Source: CAYRVF01 sp964427535
GTDB taxonomy: Bacteria > Chloroflexota > Ktedonobacteria > Ktedonobacterales > JADMIN01
Length of the DNA stretch: 50,605 bases
Assembly: GCA_964427535.1 (NCBI GenBank)
Contig: CAYRVF010000018.1
Coordinates: 1 to 50,605, forward strand
Direction of reading: 5' to 3'
Part shown: in pieces, positions 50,518-50,605 of the stretch
How positions within the stretch are numbered: the first letter of the stretch is position 1
How the letters are laid out: the number at the start of each line of letters is the position of its first letter
Notes under the pieces: model-generated
Databases searched by the model: none
What the model saw: the letters and a program-made list of their open reading frames with translations, nothing else
What the model was told of the DNA's origin: nothing
Program-made: the position numbers and the translations under genes

Positions 50518-50605
50518 CTATTCGAGCCTATACGAGCCGAATCGCTTTGCCGTTCTCCTTCTGTGACAGTTAGCGCACACAACTTCACACTTTGCAATCT
50601 CTTGC
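50518..50605 (-). CDS. HNH-endonuclease-like protein, C-terminal end (cut by window edge)
   Basis: The minus strand encodes 28 residues to a TAG at 50518-50520, reading EIAKCEVVCANCHRRRTAKR then FGSYRLE. C-x4-C-x2-C-H-R-R-R is the C-terminal half of the zinc-type HNH motif common in small bacterial HNH proteins. The rest is off the edge. It ends 11 bases before the tRNA-Arg gene on the same strand. Too little is present to judge activity. Confidence 0.7.
   Translation of the reverse strand, partial: QEIAKCEVVCANCHRRRTAKRFGSYRLE

Noticed and set aside
1..50605. CRISPR arrays, rRNA genes, transposases or prophage genes
   Set aside because: No evenly spaced direct repeats, no rRNA sequence and no transposase- or phage-like product were seen.

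Overview
The window is a GC-rich bacterial scaffold (roughly two thirds G+C by eye). It holds one run of ten Ns at 18310-18319, so it comes from a draft or metagenome assembly. The gene mix suggests Chloroflexota, perhaps near Thermomicrobia or Ktedonobacteria: PolX with PHP, M29 aminopeptidase, YeiH-type carrier, a CdaR/PucR regulator, GTG/TTG starts and C-rich intergenic hairpin repeats. That placement is inference; no rRNA is present to settle it.

Left part (1-18.3 kb): mostly single housekeeping genes. They are a MoxR ATPase cut by the left edge, a cation diffusion facilitator, an M24 peptidase, a YeiH-type membrane protein, an APH-fold kinase, a MOSC protein, an adenosine-deaminase-like hydrolase, an M29 aminopeptidase, a serine beta-lactamase-fold hydrolase, an FAD monooxygenase, PolX with an unknown partner gene, RidA, a 48-residue membrane peptide, release factor 1, a PLP aminotransferase and a HAD hydrolase. 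C-rich hairpin repeats follow several stop codons, always in the same orientation relative to the gene.

Middle part (18.3-32.4 kb): a SprT-like metalloprotease, a large membrane protein with a Pro/Tyr-rich linker, galT-galK with a 4-base overlap, a 1078-residue sortilin/VPS10-type beta-propeller protein, a PRC-barrel/NRAMP fusion, topoisomerase IB, an alpha/beta hydrolase with a palindromic operator, and a conserved unknown protein. Topoisomerase IB and the unknown protein each have a -24/-12 (sigma-54-like) element upstream.

Right part (32.4-44.5 kb): a twelve-gene minus-strand operon for an activated heptose and its transfer. In order of transcription it is gmhA, gmhB, hldE, three GT9 heptosyltransferase-like genes, three further glycosyltransferases (GT4-like, GT4, GT2), a classical SDR, an HddA-like GHMP kinase and a second SIS isomerase. 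Many junctions are 4-base start/stop overlaps. The set combines ADP-heptose (HldE) and GDP-heptose (HddA) pathway enzymes but lacks HldD and HddC. A CdaR/PucR regulator lies just upstream.

Right end (46.1-50.6 kb): a molybdopterin oxidoreductase on the minus strand, a plus-strand hisC-like aminotransferase with a clear promoter, a small P-loop kinase resembling chloramphenicol phosphotransferase, tRNA-Arg(UCG) with an encoded CCA end, and the last 28 codons of an HNH-type protein running off the edge.
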